Assembly (NCBI GenBank): GCA_013397865.1
Contig: VZTI01001771.1
Location: 186,001 to 250,000, forward strand
From: Struthidea cinerea
Taxonomy: Eukaryota > Chordata > Aves > Passeriformes > Corcoracidae
Length of the DNA stretch: 64,000 nt
Reading direction: 5' to 3'
Both the position numbers and the translations under genes were made by a program. Within the stretch, counting starts at the first letter, position 1. Each line of letters starts with the position of its first letter. Below the pieces are notes generated by a model that did no database searches, was not told where the DNA came from, and worked only from the letters and a program-made list of their open reading frames with translations. Positions 1 to 12,548 of this stretch are shown piece by piece.

Positions 1-1554
1 ACTTCCATCCTCCTAGCACAATTTTAAATCGGTGCCCACTTAGAAACATTCTGAGAATCAATGACAAAGCAGCTGGGATCCACATCTCTCAGAAATACTG
101 ATCTCCATTCGGGCATACACAGTCCATTTTGAATGCCATGACTCTTTTTACTGTAGCATTGATAAATTAACTCAGAGGCATTACAAATTTGATTTGGGGA
201 GAAATTAATTTACACCTTCTGAGGCAATTTATGTTGCTCAGTTTTTATCTAGGTGAAAACTACACAAATACTCATTTGGAGGAGATCTCTCTTATGTGAC
301 CAGTGGCTGTGGCTGTGAGGGCATTTCAGACTACAGCAGGTACCCTCAGCAGATGGCAAGTCACTGACAGCTTTAGATGTTCTAAATTAAATTAATCAAG
401 ATACCTCTTGTTCCAAGTGAGTGGGTTTTTAATCACATTCACCCTTTCTGTTGTTGAGAGAGGATGTTGATTTTGGTAATAAAAAACATGAGAATTGTGC
501 AGAAGATGGAAATGTGTTTTAAATTCAGAACAAAAGGTCAATTTTCCACTCACAATCAACTCCTCCATTCTCCTATCAAATCACATTTGAAATAAAAGGA
601 TTTTTGAAGGTAGAAAAATCTGAAAGTAAATAAGTTGTTATAAGGCTGTGTGCAACTGATCCTTTCTGTTACTCAGAAATACAGCACCGATAATCATCTC
701 TGATCTTAAACCTTTAGGCTTGCCAATCCTTGTGCCAAAATTCACATGAAAATGTGAATCATTTATTTCCATGTTAAATTGTCACATGAAACATCATGGC
801 ACTGATTTCTACACATCTATTTCATTAATCTCATGTTAATTACATTATTCCTTCATATTTTAGCTTGCATAAAGGCCTTCATGTGCAGAATATGAACGCC
901 AAGCCTGAATGAGCAGTTATAAATCCAAAATGAAAAATTAATTATTTCCTTTTTCATGTGTGTTCACATACACGGAAAATTGAGCCATCTTCATAGAGGT
1001 CTTTGGCCTGATTCAGGGCCTTGAACAGTCATCAAGGGGATCAGTTGCATGATCACTAGCATTAGGAGCACAGCAAACTACTCACTGTTACTCAGAGTTC
1101 TCTTAATTGGGTTTTCCTCAAGGAAAGCAATTCTGTTTAATGACATAAATTGACAATAGCTGCTACTTGAGCATGACAGCAATATCAAATATTCTGCTTA
1201 ATGGCAACATTTGGTCAGTACTGAGAAGCAAAGTGGTTTTACCAGGTGTGGTTTAGGCACGAAACACTCATCTCTTCTTTTATCAAATAAGCTATCCCAA
1301 AAGAGTAAAAGATACAAGACAAAAAAAATTAGATGCAGTGAATATTTTATAACTTTGATTGATGTTTCATTTTGCCTTTTTAGACTTATCTGCCATGAAT
1401 TCTTCCTACCACATGTGAACATTCTGCATTCAAAGCTCTACAGAATAAATTACTTTTCCTTTAAGGGAGATAATAGCATCCACCGTGAGGTCCCAATTAA
1501 GAGAATTCTCACGTACTAATTTTATGCTATCTAATTAAGGCTCATTTATGGCTC
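1..1554. other. AT-rich single-copy DNA, no gene seen
   Basis: No repeat family, RNA gene or plausible exon is recognised here. The open frames near 1.2-1.5 kb overlap on both strands, have no domain-like character and look like chance. The part around 760-960 is rich in TAAT/ATTA cores and reads like conserved regulatory sequence in bird genomes, but that is only an impression without an alignment. Confidence 0.6.
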
Positions 1555-1870
1555 TAGGAGGCTGGCCTGGACTTGTGGTGAATAGCAAAGACTTTGAACC
1601 TCCAAGGCTGGAGATGTTCACCCTGCTAGGTCATAAGCAGCCTTAAGATCTCCCCAGCGCGCCGTTGCCAGAGCAGCTGTGCTGTGGGCAGGGCAGATGC
1701 AGGACAGATGTGCAGCCCCCTCCTGAGCCTGTCCTGCACCACCTGCCACACACTCAGCCTCCCTGGCTCTCGGGCTGAGCCCAGCTCAGCAACACTGGCA
1801 CTGGCAGCTCCAGCCCTGGGCACCTGGAGTAAAACCTGACTCAGCCCTTTGAGCTGGGGTCTAGAGGGAG
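1555..1870. other. GC-rich patch of unknown origin
   Basis: The sequence changes abruptly from AT-rich to GC-rich and contains repeated CAG/CTG and CCTG words. It could be a decayed transposon, for example an old LTR, or a local GC-biased conversion patch. A 65-codon frame on the minus strand is low-complexity Ala/Arg/Leu and is not convincing. No LTR ends or target duplications were found. Confidence 0.35.
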
Positions 1871-4485
1871 GTGAAATAACCTCTTACGAAGACTGAGCAC
1901 CTGGAGATACAAAGGCTCACTCTTTGTCAGGGACACTTTCTAGGAACTAACCATTTTGTGATAAAAGACCATAAACAAATGCAGCATGCTCAGGAGAAAG
2001 AGAAAACCCAAGTACCCTGTTTGCTGTCACTTTAGTGACACTCTGCACGTTGCTGAGGTACTGCCCCAAAGAGCCCATCTGCTTTTTGTTAAGAATAGTA
2101 ACAGGTATTTATTATATGTCTGTGTTGGAGACAAGGACAGACGCTGAGGTAAACCTTCCAAGGACTTCACTGGTTTGGAAATGTGTCCCAGGGTGCCAGA
2201 TAACTGCAGCCAGCACTGCCCTTGGCAGAACAGAAGGTAATGTTTTCAAAAGGATGAACTGTTCCTGAACAAACTCTCCGATGTATTAAGGCACAAGTAA
2301 GCACTGATTCAAAATCAGCCACAAAAGTCTTTGGCCTCAAACTCTTTTCACCAAGTGGACAAATCTGTGGGAGCCAGTACAGAGTGCCACTGACCACAGT
2401 TAGGAGTTCTCCTCGTGGAAGCAGCAGCAGGGAGTGTTATTGCTAGAGGACACGTGCACACAAATACCGAGGGTATAGAGGTACACAGACACACAGGCTT
2501 TTGCCATGTCTGGTGCTAGGGAGCCACAGAACAGAGCACCCACCCCCACAGGGCTGTTAACCTTCCCAGCATCAGCAAACGCATTTACTCATCTGTGCCA
2601 TGCTAAGGAGAGCCCTCGGAGGTGAGACCACCTATTTCCCCAGCCCTCTGCAGGTTCACAGCTCTCCATGTGCCTCTGCAGCTCCCACCAGAGTCATCAT
2701 TACTGAATGTCTGACCAGCCTCCTGCTCCCACAAAACTCATTACCTCCTCTGGACAATCATTTCAGCAAAGAGCAGAAAACACTATAGGACTAGAAAAAG
2801 AAAAATGAGAGCTGGTAGACTTACAAAGATTAGATGGGTTTGTTAGACTGGGAACAAAATCAGGTTTCTTGTCAGGAAAGGAAGAAAGAAGAGGCACATT
2901 TCCAACCTTTATTTTAGCCCCTTCTGGAAAGGCTGTAATGGGTTTGGAGGAAAATGCTCTCCGTGACAAGTTTTCTACTGCTTCAGTTGAAATTCCACTG
3001 GGTAGTCTGGAAGCATGCTACAGAGACCTGGTACATTAATTTTTATTTTATGTTATAAATAAATAATATTATGAAATGAGAGCGAAATGCAAACTTAAAT
3101 ATCTGTGTTTACAGTGCACATATAAGAATTCGTGGGCAGAAATGGAGAAGCTGTCAAAGCACAGCAACACAGATGCAATTGTCTTGCTGTGACACTTTCT
3201 GCATTTTTCAAGCATGATAGCAGGGAAGGAAAGGCAGCCCAGGGAGAGAAAGCACACCAGCTATTACAGCTACATTTCCACTAAGAATTAAATACAATAA
3301 AAACTTGAGTATACTGAAACAGTGAATCTTCTCTTTCTCCACTTGGTATAACATTAAAATGAGTCCAAACTGCATCGTGTAATTATAAACCTTGTATCTG
3401 CTGCAAGAGATTCAGAGAGTAGCTTGCCTTCCAACACTCTTGTTACCCAGGATTATGTTTTTGTTAGTGCTGACTCTAAGTCTCTACTTAGAAAAAAAAT
3501 GTAATTCCACTACTAAAATATGGCCCATGACTCTGTTGTTGTTGCTGTGCTTTGTTGTACTGTGAATCCAAAGGAAGGTTCACACCTCGTAGTATTTCCC
3601 TTCCTTCTTCCTTGCATACTTAGAAAGCCTACTGAAAATACCTAAATTGGCTGCCTAAAGAGAGACAAAATGAGCCCTCACAAAAAACCTGCAGTAAAAC
3701 TCACCACAGCTCATAAGTAACTCTGTTGGTATCTTATGTCTTTGAGATCAGTACAGCCCAGAAATATCCAGAGGCAAAGAAGCAGTACAACTCCAGTCTA
3801 TAAATAACCAATATAGATTTTCCTCTGAATCTCCATGCCTGTGCGGAAACTTTTGGGTTCTAGGTATTTTCTTTTAAGATTTCAAACCTGCTGGCACAGA
3901 CCTTTCCTTGGTGCCCCATGGTACTGCCAAAGGCATCACCTCCAATGATTCTGTGCAAGAAGATCCAGCTGAAGGTGAGGATGTAATTTGGTGAGGGCAG
4001 TCAGGAACTGCAGTTTTTGCTTGCCTTTGCTGCAGAAGAATTTACATGTTACAAAATAACTGACTGCATTCTCAGAAACATCGTATTGACTTTCAAGTCA
4101 GTGGTGCTTGTGGTCTTAAACTACTTAAGTGCTTTCAGAAATCCAGCACTAGTCTGTAAATCAGATTTGTTCTGTCCAGTTTGCCCAAGAGGCAGCGCTT
4201 TCAAGTTTTCTTCCAAGTCCCAGAATCAGCAGTCACCTCAAGTAGCTCCTTTCTTAGAGACAGAAATGAAAACTGTCTGAATCAAGAAACCTGTAATACT
4301 TAGAACTTCTGAGACTTCTGTTTCAGGTATGACATACGACTACTTTAAATGTTCTTGATAAAAACAAAAATTAGAAAAAATCCTTTATGAAATAGAGAAA
4401 CAAATTGCTAAGTTTCAGTTCAAAGCTTTCCCTTGCCAAGAGAAAAACCGTAACTAAATAGGAGAGAGAGTAATATTCCCATCCT
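1871..4485. other. Single-copy DNA, no gene seen
   Basis: AT-rich unannotated DNA with short overlapping frames only. No repeats longer than simple homopolymer runs were noticed. Confidence 0.55.
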
Positions 4486-4520
4486 TGCTATGAACCCCAA
4501 TGATTCTATGATTCTGTAAT
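4486..4520 (+). mobile_element. CR1 LINE 3' tail remnant
   Basis: The words GATTCTATG and ATTCTGTA in tandem follow a short CCCCAA stretch, which is the diagnostic 3' terminus of avian CR1 retrotransposons. Only the tail is recognisable, so this is a severely 5'-truncated or decayed copy in sense orientation on the plus strand. Sequence upstream to about 4440 may belong to it but is too diverged to assign. Confidence 0.6.
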
Positions 4521-5644
4521 GACCACTGTGCCAAGGACAGCATGATGTAACACCCTACACAAAGGCTGTCCCCCCTGCCCTGTTGGTCTCCAGACACTTG
4601 AAGTAAAACTGCTCTTACTCATCTCAGAGGTCAGGAATCTACGTGAGCTGTGCCAGGAGCATGTCAAATTTCAGTCTGTGTGTTAAAAAATGCCAGTATT
4701 TTCCATGAACTTCCAAGGAAGACAAAGTACAGTCAGAACTCATTCAAAGCTTTGAATTTCTGTAGCATCAAAAGTAACAGAGAAATAACACAAAGAACTG
4801 CAATTCTTACTAGCTTTTGTCAGTCACAAGTACTGGACATGAAATGTAATTGGCAGGATGAGAGAATTTCAGACAAATTCAGAGATTGCCAAGAAAGACA
4901 ACTAAATAAATGCCAAATAAGTGCCTGCTGCAGCACTGTCTTACCCTCTGTTCCCAGGGTGTTTCCTGAGACTGCCATCCCTCTTGCACAAAGCTCTTCT
5001 TACCAAAGCATGTCTGGTTTAATCATGTGCAGCTATTGGAAAACATAAGTGCAAAATCCCTTAAAAGAATCAGGCATCAAAATGCCTTTTTAAAATTGAG
5101 CCAAAACATAAAATTAAGTCTTCCATCAGAATTCCTACTCCTTTTAAAAAACACAGGAATTACATTCACTAAGTGAATTACAGGATTATAAATGGAAACT
5201 GATAACTGCAATTATATGTGACAGAAAACAAGCTTGAAAACTCATAGTGATATCATATGAGGCTTTCTTTGTATTTCCTTCCCTCCTTTTCCTTGTAATA
5301 AAGAAGCTGTTCCTGGCAGATGGAATTAACCACGAGCTGCTTTGAATGCTTCTAGTCTGTCACTTGGCTTTACACTCAACAGCTGACACTGAGAGTAAGT
5401 CCCTTCTAATAAACCCACCACATATTTTCTGAGGACTCTGGTCTCTAATCACAACCATGGGCACTTCCCAAATGAAGTCTGACAGACCTTAGCATGGCAC
5501 TGGCACTTTAAATACCAGCTGAACAAAGTCTCTCTATTGCATGTGAACTTTAGGGGGGGAAAAACTTCAGTTTTCTTCAGTTACAATTTGTGAACATCTA
5601 AAATTATTGACATGGTTCTCCCACTCTACTCTGCCCCCCCAAGG
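4521..5644. other. Single-copy DNA, no gene seen
   Basis: It contains a 132-codon plus-strand frame (4650-5048) with no low-complexity bias but also no recognisable domain, splice context or promoter. I do not call it a gene. The rest is AT-rich with nothing notable. Confidence 0.5.
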
Positions 5645-6080
5645 CCCCATCTGCAGAGCTGGGCCTGCAGCACAGCACAGACATGGACCTGTTGGATCAC
5701 GTCCAGAGGAGGCCACCAAGATCATCAGAGGGCTGGAGCACCTTTGCTATGGAGCCAGGCTGGGAGAGCTGGGGTGGTCCAGCCTGGAGAAAAGAAGACT
5801 CCAGGAAGACCTCATTGCCACTTTCCAGTACTTAAAGGGGGCTTAAAAAAGGAGGGAGAGGAACTTTTTAAATGGGCAGACAATGATAGGACCAAGGGGA
5901 ATGTTTTTAAACTAAAAGAGCAGAGATTTATATTAGATGTATGGAAGAAATTCTTTACTCTGAGGGTGCTGAGGCCCTGGCACAGGTTGCCAGAGAAGTT
6001 GCCACATCCCTGGTAGTGTTCAAGGCCAGGTTGGATGGGACCCTGCCTATGGCAGGGGGATTGGAACTAGAGGAACACTT
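5645..6080 (+). mobile_element. CR1 LINE fragment (end of ORF2 and 3' UTR)
   Basis: The block reads as typical avian CR1 near the 3' end. In order it has the GACATGGACCTGTTGGA region, the GGGCTGGAGCACCT segment, the AGCCTGGAGAAAAGAAG segment, the CAGTACTTAAAGGGGGCTT motif, the AAACTAAAAGAG stretch and the CTGGCACAGGTTGCC motif. It ends near GGGGGATTGGAACTAGA without the octamer tail, and the segment before that appears internally shortened relative to other CR1 copies. It is 5' truncated, so it is a dead copy. Open frames of 79 and 134 codons across it are CR1 remnants, not a host gene. Confidence 0.9.
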
Positions 6081-7284
6081 CTGCTCTATTGCATATTGTC
6101 TTCTCAGGAAGCTTAATTGAAGTGAACACTGGTGACTGCATCACACAGGAAATACCTGGAAGAAGTAGAAATAGATCTGGAAGTCCTGAATCGTGAAACC
6201 TGCTAGTCTGGTCTTCTTTTTGGTTATCTGCACTCAATTCCCCTTCCCCTATTTAACCTGGTATAAGCTAACTAAGCCACGCTGTGTTGAGAGTTATCCA
6301 GGTGTTGAAAAGGGCATGGAAAAGGTTCTTGTGGTGGACTTAAATCCCTGCATAACAACTTACACACAACCTGAACCTGCAGTGTCAGAGTCTCTGTTGC
6401 TGTACCAAACACACTTCCAGAGGAATGGATGAGCCAGGCAGGATCCTGGAGCCAGGCAGCCCTGAGGCTGACACTGCAATTCTCAGCAGCTGTCGCTGCT
6501 GAAACTTCTTTCCCTTTGTTATGAAACTTGCTTTAAAACATGGGTCACAATTTATCTCTGAAATAAGTCAACAGTGTAATTGTGCCCTGTTCCACTGGGG
6601 GGACAGACTGCTGTGTGTGCCTGCTGTGGATGACAGCAAAATGCTGCGGCTCACGTGATGGCATTTCCTCCTACCCTGATAGCTTCGTGCTCTGATGGAA
6701 AACTGACACAAAACTTATGTTCATCATAAATCCTCAAACACTAGTTTATTATTATTATGCTAGGGAAATGTTCCCACTTACCGAGGCTATCCAAGGATGG
6801 ATACTGTGTGAGTCTTTCTGACAGCAACCAATAAAAACGTTCACAGCTATGGCTGCAGAGATAAATCTGCACAATAGGCACAGCAGCTGCTAAATGAGAA
6901 GCGTCCTGTGTTGGCCACAAACTGCTTGAAGAAAGGAAGGCGAGCAGGGATAAGCCCATTAAAGTCACAGCAGTGATACAGAACTGCACAGAACTGCACA
7001 CAGAGAAGTTCTAACCCAAAACTTGGCTTGCCACGTGTCTGCTGGGCTCTCTCCCCATATGTATCTGACAAGCTCCCTTTCCTATCCTGTACAAGGAAAT
7101 TGCTTATCAATTATATTTAATCTTAAAATAATATTAGGAAATACCATGTACTGAGCCTGCAGCAAAGAGGTGAGATCACCTGAAAATTCCTCAGTATAAA
7201 ATGACACTTCTGGAGGTAACAAAGTGTAGTGTCACCTATTTCAAGCTTCATGGTAACAGAATATAAAAAATCAGAGACTATGGT
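6081..7284. other. Single-copy DNA, no gene seen
   Basis: No recognisable gene or element. A perfect 10-bp direct repeat (GAACTGCACA twice, 6981-7000) and a short ATT run near 6745 are the only repeats noticed. Confidence 0.5.
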
Positions 7285-7647
7285 TGTTGCTGTGGTACCG
7301 AGAACGGTGAGAAACCACACGATCCAAGTTCAGGGAAAAAACGGCTATTTAATTAGTTATAAATCGGTTTCTATGACTTGGTTCACAAGAGTAGCGTGGT
7401 ACTATTGGTCCCTTGATCAACCACCCCCCAGAATGACTGGTGGAGGCTACACAACACCCATGTGAAAACATTTTCTTCAGTGTGCCATAACAACACTGCA
7501 CAACAAACTCCAGGTGCAAAGATAAAGAATTAGTTTACAAAACCATCTTCACTGCTTTCATCTAGTCTGTGTGTGAAAGCAATGCTCTCACAAAATACTG
7601 AGAAAAAGCTGAAGAATTTCTCTGCTTCTAACTTTTTAGCATCCACA
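7285..7647 (-). mobile_element. Solo LTR of an avian endogenous retrovirus (subfamily B)
   Basis: This block is homologous along its length to 57877-58269 and, more distantly, to the pair at 30237-30613 and 62873-63246. Shared blocks include the AAGAATTTCTCTGCTTCTA segment and the TTTTTAGCATCCACA end. In minus-strand orientation it begins TGTGGATGC and ends CAGCAACA, the expected TG...CA termini. Possible imperfect target duplications are CTATGG (7278-7283) and CTGTGG (7648-7653). A CCAAT box lies on the minus strand at 7404-7408. There is no adjacent internal retroviral sequence, so this is a solo LTR left by recombination. It is older than the 30.2 and 62.9 kb copies judging by divergence. 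Family assignment to ERVK- or ERVL-type cannot be made by eye. Confidence 0.75.
7404..7408 (-). promoter_or_regulatory. CCAAT box in LTR
   Basis: ATTGG on the plus strand gives CCAAT in the sense (minus) orientation of the solo LTR. It occupies the same relative place as the CCAAT boxes of the related LTRs. Activity is inferred, not shown. Confidence 0.35.
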
Positions 7648-9893
7648 CTGTGGCCATTGACTAAGATTGGAAAGGGTTTAAGCCCTTTACAGAACTGTGA
7701 ACTGTTATCCTAAGTTTTCAGACGTTTGCATTCAAAATATGTTTTATCCTTTAAAATGAAAAAAACAACCACCCAACCAACCAACCAAAAATTAAATAAC
7801 AAGTATTTAATAATACAGACAGCAAAACTAATGTGGGATGTGGAGTCTCTGGTGGCTAATAGGGTGCAAATACTATTTGAAGGTTTTCTTGTGGCTTGTG
7901 GTGTTGATAACATGTTGTTAGAGCACTTGTGGAGCTGAAAAAAACCCATCATCCAAAGCTGGCAGCAGTGGTGGATGCACAATCCCTAGAAAAATAGTTC
8001 ATAACTTTGGATAGCAACCACAGCTCCAAAATCCAAAATAAAATGAAACTCCCCATCTTACATTTCTTTAGAAATGGTCCATTTCTTTTGTTGCTCTCTC
8101 CAAAGCAAACATCTTGAGAGCTGTCCCTGGGCAGCTGCCGCACTCCGCTCGCCTTCAAAGACTTCCAGCTTCTTATGACTCAAGCAAGCGAAGCTGGGTG
8201 CAAACAGAAGTTTCCCAGAGATAATCTTGCTAAACAAGAGAACTCCTAATTTCACTTTTCTTTCTTTGCATCCTGCCAGTCACAGCATAGAAGGCCATGC
8301 CCTTGGTGCTGCAGCTGCCATGCTGTGGGCACTCCCATCAAATCCAGTCGGGTGTTCAGCAAAGCAGAATGTTGTTCTGAACCGAGGGCACTGCATCCTC
8401 ATTACTCAGGAAGACGTCAGCCTGAGCTCAGAAGACATTAACTGCATTACTTGAGTTTGTTCCACAGAATTGAGATTTCAGAAAGGCATCTGCGATGTAT
8501 CTCATTTCATCACATCTATTTTTCAGTCTGGATATTTGAACACATTAATAAAACATGTGCAACAGACACTGTCAAATTCATCAGCGTTCAGGAAAATAAA
8601 TAAAATTCACTAATGTGTTTCGTTTCTTTCTGACTATTTCACACACCTTTCACCTTGTACATTCATCGACCTTTCAACAGCTGCACGGATCTACAGGCTC
8701 TGGAAGCAGTCCCACTGGTAGCAAAGATGCAGTTTATACTGCAAGTGTTTTAACACTCTGACCTCTACTTGAAGAAATTTATGTGTGTCCACACATACCT
8801 AAATATTGGAGGTGTCATGGTGAACATGAAGCTGGAACAGAATTATTTGTTTTCACTTAAAACTATTTTCTTTTCTCTGAAGTTTCACATTAACAATCCA
8901 GACACCTTCCTGTTAATCATTAAATTTTTGAGAAATTTTATTGCCACTGAACAAGCCTGGAGATTTTCAGACTTGCCAGCAGACTGCACCTGAGCAGGGG
9001 AGGCCTGCCCAGGCAGCATCAACCTGGACTGCTGTCTGTAAGACTGGGGTTTCTTTTGCTCATTTGGTGACCAGGAATATAAATGCATGGTCTATTGCCC
9101 CAGCTAATGAAATCTCACAACACCAAAGATCTCTGGAAATTCATGAAAAAAAGACCTGCGAGGTTGCCTAAGCTATCGTCCTCAAAACTCTCGGCTGTTC
9201 TTTGCAGCAATATTTTTTCCAAAACAAGTTTTAAAAGAGCAAAGCGGTGGGTTTTTACAGCCCTTTCCTTGCAGCAAACAGAGACAGGAGCTCAGAGTCC
9301 ATATTAGCTCTGGCAAAGGGCACAGCAATAGCCAAGGTCCTTCCCAATGAGTAGAAGCAGAGCGCAGACAGCTCTGTCAGCAGCACTTCACCAGGGACAC
9401 TCCAGCAACGCAGCAGAGACTGGCACAAGCTGCCACCACGGGAGTCTACTCAGTGCTTTCCACAGCTTCAGTGACATTTCTGCCAACGTAAATCCAAACA
9501 TGTTGTGTTAATTGCCACTCCATTAGGACTTCTAATAGCTTCTGAGTGGATAATAAAGAGAAGAGAAAAATATTCATATAATGGGAAATTAACTCCAGAA
9601 AATCTTGTAATGTGGTCATTGCTAACCATGTGACCACCTTCTTTCTGTGACAGATTTTTCAACCAAATGCAAAGCAAACACGAATGCTGCTCTTGTTTAG
9701 AGTCTTTCTAGAGTACCATGGGTACCCTGAGATAACAGAATAATATTAATTTACTAGAATTTTCAGCCACTTAAGGCTCTCCTGAAAGGAAAAGGAAAAG
9801 GAACAAGAAAGAATTACAGATGCAGGTGCTTTTCAGACTACAATGCCCAATTCTTTCCTTTTAGTTTTGGTACCTTTCAAGTCAAGCCTTTAC
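7648..9893. other. Single-copy DNA with a short (ACCA)n run
   Basis: A small ACCA/CCAA microsatellite lies at about 7768-7788. The remainder has no recognised gene or repeat. Overlapping short frames around 8.9-9.3 kb on both strands are not domain-like. Confidence 0.5.
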
Positions 9894-10001
9894 CTTTTTC
9901 TGTAGGTGTGACAGGCAGCCACTTTGATCCCCACCCGCTCGCGACGTTCCTTTGTGCATTCGCAGTATTGTTCTCTATTACAAATACAGGCGAAATTGTA
10001 G
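9894..10001 (-). other. Candidate unrecognised exon, 108 bp, cysteine-rich frame
   Basis: On the minus strand a 108-bp block is bounded by a TTTATTTTTAAG acceptor-like sequence and an AAAAAG|GTAAAG donor that fits the splice consensus. It keeps about six CpG sites, while the surrounding several hundred bases have almost none. One minus frame is open throughout and cysteine-rich, with CICNREQYCEC, then KERRER, then AACHTY. A second minus frame is also open, and so is one plus frame, so coding is not proven. The length is a multiple of three, so the exon would be phase-symmetric, as is common for extracellular modules. I do not recognise the peptide. It could instead be a conserved non-coding element or a transposon remnant. 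Confidence 0.25.
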
Positions 10002-12031
10002 CTTAAAAATAAATGAACATTGTGCAGCATGGGGAGCTGATGTCAAAGTAGACTGAATAGGTTTTTATTTAATACTGAAGTCTGTGCTTCCTAAAGCTCC
10101 TAGCTCAAGGCATGGTAATTCAATGGCAAATTAACACAAAGTAGCCTCATGTAGTAACTTTGAAAATTAGCATTAATAGGCCTTCTACCACACAGAAAAA
10201 AGAAATATCTTGCTGTAATAGATGAGATTTTTCCAGCTCTGATACCCTGGTGATAAATAAAAAAATCCTCACACACACACCCACCAAGCAGTATCACAAC
10301 TCAGGCATGGCACACGTGAGCCTAAATGAAATAAATACCTCTGGCAGGAGGTAGGCTTTGGAAGAAAAAGGGACAGGACTGACTCAGAGTGGAGTAACTC
10401 AGAGCGGAGTAACTCAGAGCACTGTTTCAAGAAGAAGGAAATGTATTGGTAATTCAGCAATGTAAACCCACCAAGAGGGGTGTGGCACAGGTACAGCAGC
10501 CTGATCAGGGTATCCAGGCTCAGGAAGCCCTTTCATGGATGCCGTGGTTGAGAGAGCACAGAGGAGTCTGGAGCTCAAGAGACTCAAAAAACTAACTTAG
10601 CAGGAGAAAAAGCCACCAAGGGAAAACCATACCTTCCACCTCTAGAGATAATCAGCAGTGGTTCTGCAGTATGATACGAATATAATTTAATGTAATTTAA
10701 TATCATTTACCCTGCTGCAAAGACACTGCAATCTGGTCTCCTTTCAAACCCTTTAGGTATGTCTGCTCACAGCATCCAAAAACTCTTACCAAGCCCTTGG
10801 TTCCTGATCTCAAAGAAAACTCCTGATTTGGAATATGGTCTTTTCCACAGCTCCAGTTTGAAACCCTCTTTTCCATCCAGCCCCATTTGGGAGCCAGCCC
10901 AGTGGATCCAGACAAGCACTTCTGTGTTGCTGCTAAAGCAGCCCCAGACAGGCATCTCCTGCCCATCCCACACTGGGTCCCAGCCTACCACACCTGCTGC
11001 TCCTCCAGCACTTCCAAAGCACTTGCAGTCATAGCACAAAGCTATGTTTGACCCCAAAAGTGCAAAAACAGCCAGGTTGTGCTATTACTTCTATATGTGG
11101 TTTTGCAGCCTCCAGTGTTTGCAGCACCTCACTGCTCTCACACCACCCACCAGCTTCGGCGCACGTCTGCTCCTTCCACACACATCATTAATCCACAGAA
11201 TGTGCAGGGTTAAGCCAGGACTGATCTCTGAAGAACATTATTAGTAATTGCCAGTTGATAATATCCCTTTTAATAGGATCTGTGGCAACCTTCTCTTTAG
11301 TTGGTTTCCTACAATCTTTGCATTGATTGGTTTGGATCTTCAATAAGGAGAAACTATATGTGCAGGTATCATACTATCAGCAAATAGCTGCTTATCTCTC
11401 CTGTTTCTATTAACTGACTGGCAGTCTTGTTAACTGACCGTAAAATTACAGGAGATAGAATTAAAAACATAATCTTACTCCTTATTTGTACGTAAAATCT
11501 GCAAAACCATTTTGTTGCTCATCATTTTGAAGATGGCTGCTCTTGACAGTGCTGCCACTAACTTGGCCAATTTTATTTCTAATTTAAAATTATTCTGGAA
11601 TCTCTAATCCCTTATTTGAAATTTCTATTACTGGGGGCTCTAATCACAATTGCCTTGACAAGAAACATGTTTACACAGCTCCAGTCTGTTAGTGCCAACC
11701 TAGTGAGACACTCCGTCAGAAATACTTGCCTTGAGGACAGGAGCTGCCTTTGCACACACACGGATGTGCATTCACCCACAGTCAAACCATTATTAGTTAT
11801 AGTGTCCCTTCAACCAGTGGCTTTTTCCTGACAATATTAAAAAATTGGCATTTTTTGAGAGTTATAAGACATTAAAGGTAAAGTCAAAATATTTTGTTGT
11901 TCTTTCTTCTTTTTCATCTGGCACATTCTTTTTGATGAGTAAAAGAAAAAACAAATAGATCTCTATTATGCCATATAAACAGCTTGAACTCCATCCTTCC
12001 AAGCAGAAATACCAGTATGTAATTCATTTAT
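10002..12031. other. Single-copy DNA with minor tandem repeats
   Basis: It contains a short CA run at about 10269-10280 and the 15-bp tandem repeat listed separately. A GC-richer stretch at about 10750-11200 has overlapping frames on both strands, with no domain recognised. No gene is called. Confidence 0.5.
10383..10420. repeat. 15-bp tandem repeat, 2.5 copies
   Basis: CTCAGAGTGGAGTAA (10383-10397) is followed by CTCAGAGCGGAGTAA (10398-10412), differing at one base, and then a partial CTCAGAGC. This is a small recent local duplication with no obvious function. Confidence 0.85.
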
Positions 12032-12548
12032 TGAATACTTCAGGACTTGGTGCAGTTTTGGAAACCACAATATAAAAAAGGCATTAAATTATTAGAGAAT
12101 ATCCAAAGGAGGCCACAAGGATGAGGAAGGGTCTGGAGGGAAAGTCTTATAAGGAGCAGCTGAGGGCACTTGGTGTGTTCAGCCTGGTGGAGACTGAGGT
12201 CAGACCTCACTGGGGTCTTCAGCATTTGCCCAAGGGGCAGCGCAGGGGCAAGGACCAATCTCTGCTCCCTGTGCCAGGGACAGGACCCCAGGGAACAGCT
12301 GGAGCTGGGCCTGGGCACGTTTAGGTTGGAGATCAGGGAAAGTTCTTCCTCCAGAGGGTGCTGGGCACTGCCCAGGCTCCCCAGGGAATGGGCACGGCCC
12401 CGAGGCTGCCAGAGCTCCAGGAGCGTTTGGGCAGCGCTGCCAGGGATGCCCGGGGGGGATTGTTGGGGTGTCTGTGCAGGGCCAGGGGCTGGACTTTGAT
12501 GATCTTGGTGGGTCACTTCCAAGTCGGCATATTCTGTGATTCTGTGTG
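12032..12548 (+). mobile_element. CR1 LINE 3' fragment with tail
   Basis: The block aligns by eye with the 3' end of avian CR1. It starts in the GTGCAGTTTTGG region, runs through GGGTCTGGAGGGAAAGTCTTA, AGCAGCTGAGGGCACTTGG and TTCAGCCTGGTGGAGACTGA, and ends with CTTTGATGATCTTGGTGGGT and ATTCTGTGATTCTGTG. It is 5' truncated and frame-damaged. Open frames of 160 and 149 codons on the minus strand and 109 on the plus are shadows of this element. Its subfamily differs from the copy at 5645 because the two 3' UTRs differ. Confidence 0.92.
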
